Shown here piece after piece: positions 51,508 through 51,657 of a DNA stretch of 51,657 nucleotides. Numbering within the stretch: position 1 is the stretch's first letter; each line of letters starts with the position of its first letter. A model generated the notes under the pieces. It was not told the origin of the DNA. It made no database searches and worked only from the letters and a program-made list of their open reading frames with translations. Made by a program: the position numbers and the translations under genes. Origin of the DNA: Pseudomonadota bacterium (GTDB taxonomy: Bacteria; Pseudomonadota; Gammaproteobacteria; JAKAQQ01). The DNA lies in NCBI GenBank assembly GCA_021810635.1, contig JAJZIH010000014.1, forward strand, positions 1 to 51,657. Direction: 5' to 3'.

Positions 51508-51657
51508 ATGAGACTCAGCGCCTGGGCAAAGACCCAAGGGGTGACTTACCGCACTGCCTGGGAGTGGTTCAAGAACGGAACCCTGCCGGTACCTGCGCGG
51601 CAGTTGCCGACGGGCACCATTCTGGTGGACGTACCAGGAAACCCTGGTTGGCAGAAC
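51508..51657 (+). CDS. IS607-type serine transposase, 5' part (cut by window)
   Basis: The first 50 codons of a gene that continues past the window. MRLSAWAKTQGVTYRTAWEW, then FKNGTLPVPARQLPTGTILV, is the MerR-like DNA-binding head that begins IS607-family TnpA serine recombinases. The catalytic resolvase domain would follow. The 87 bp between arsM and this start, including ACTGTGACCG, probably contain the element's left end. The rest of the element, often with a tnpB, lies outside. Confidence 0.75.
   Translation, partial: MRLSAWAKTQGVTYRTAWEWFKNGTLPVPARQLPTGTILVDVPGNPGWQN

Overview
The window is a high-GC chromosomal segment from a gammaproteobacterium-like organism, possibly related to the acidophilic or chemolithotrophic lineages. 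The basis is gene order and content: tRNA-Gln-prs-rplY-pth-ychF, yebC-ruvCAB-ybgC-tolQRAB-cpoB-queEC, a minor-pilin/PilY1 cluster and proteobacterial gshA, alongside copper and arsenic genes. No rRNA or phylogenetic marker is present, so the genus cannot be fixed.

Left part (1-14760) is accessory. It holds a Type II-like restriction-modification pair, a secreted LVIVD propeller protein, an IS3 fragment, and a MarR regulator followed by an isochorismatase-fold protein coupled to a DHA2 exporter. Next come a VOC protein, a decayed MerR gene, a zinc-ribbon methyltransferase, a ClC transporter and a VapBC pair. It ends in a 1.6-kb mini-island at the 3' end of tRNA-Met. The island is bracketed by a full and a partial tRNA-Met copy, keeps only the C-terminus of a tyrosine integrase, and carries an MNT/HEPN toxin-antitoxin-like pair. 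The promoter of that pair is tiled with inverted repeats.

Middle part (14800-31550) starts with the housekeeping block ychF, pth, rplY, prs and tRNA-Gln. A GST and a periplasmic cupredoxin follow, then a dead IS200/IS605 element, a GT4 glycosyltransferase, a large secreted Asp-box (sortilin-like) protein, and a copper cassette. The cassette is a small CxxC membrane protein, an outer-membrane protein, CopC, and a CopD fused to a C-terminal cupredoxin. gshA and a small conserved gene close this part.

The pilus block (31663-38543, minus strand) reads fimT-pilV-pilW-pilX-pilY1-(small secreted protein)-pilE as one tightly packed operon. A stand-alone pstB with a hairpin-rich leader lies upstream on the other strand.

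The right part (39950-51420) is a plus-strand block: a Bax-type glucosaminidase, a YfaZ outer-membrane protein, then twelve genes from yebC to queC in which almost every junction overlaps by 4 bp. This links Holliday-junction processing (RuvCAB), the Tol envelope machine and queuosine precursor synthesis. pal, normally between tolB and cpoB, is absent, while the CpoB-like protein carries a lipobox. An arsenite methyltransferase gene follows, and the window ends inside an IS607-type serine transposase gene.

The strongest candidates for something unusual are the tRNA-Met island with its tiled operator and non-canonical HEPN protein, the Tol operon without pal, the CopD-cupredoxin fusion cassette, and the orphan pstB with its structured leader.
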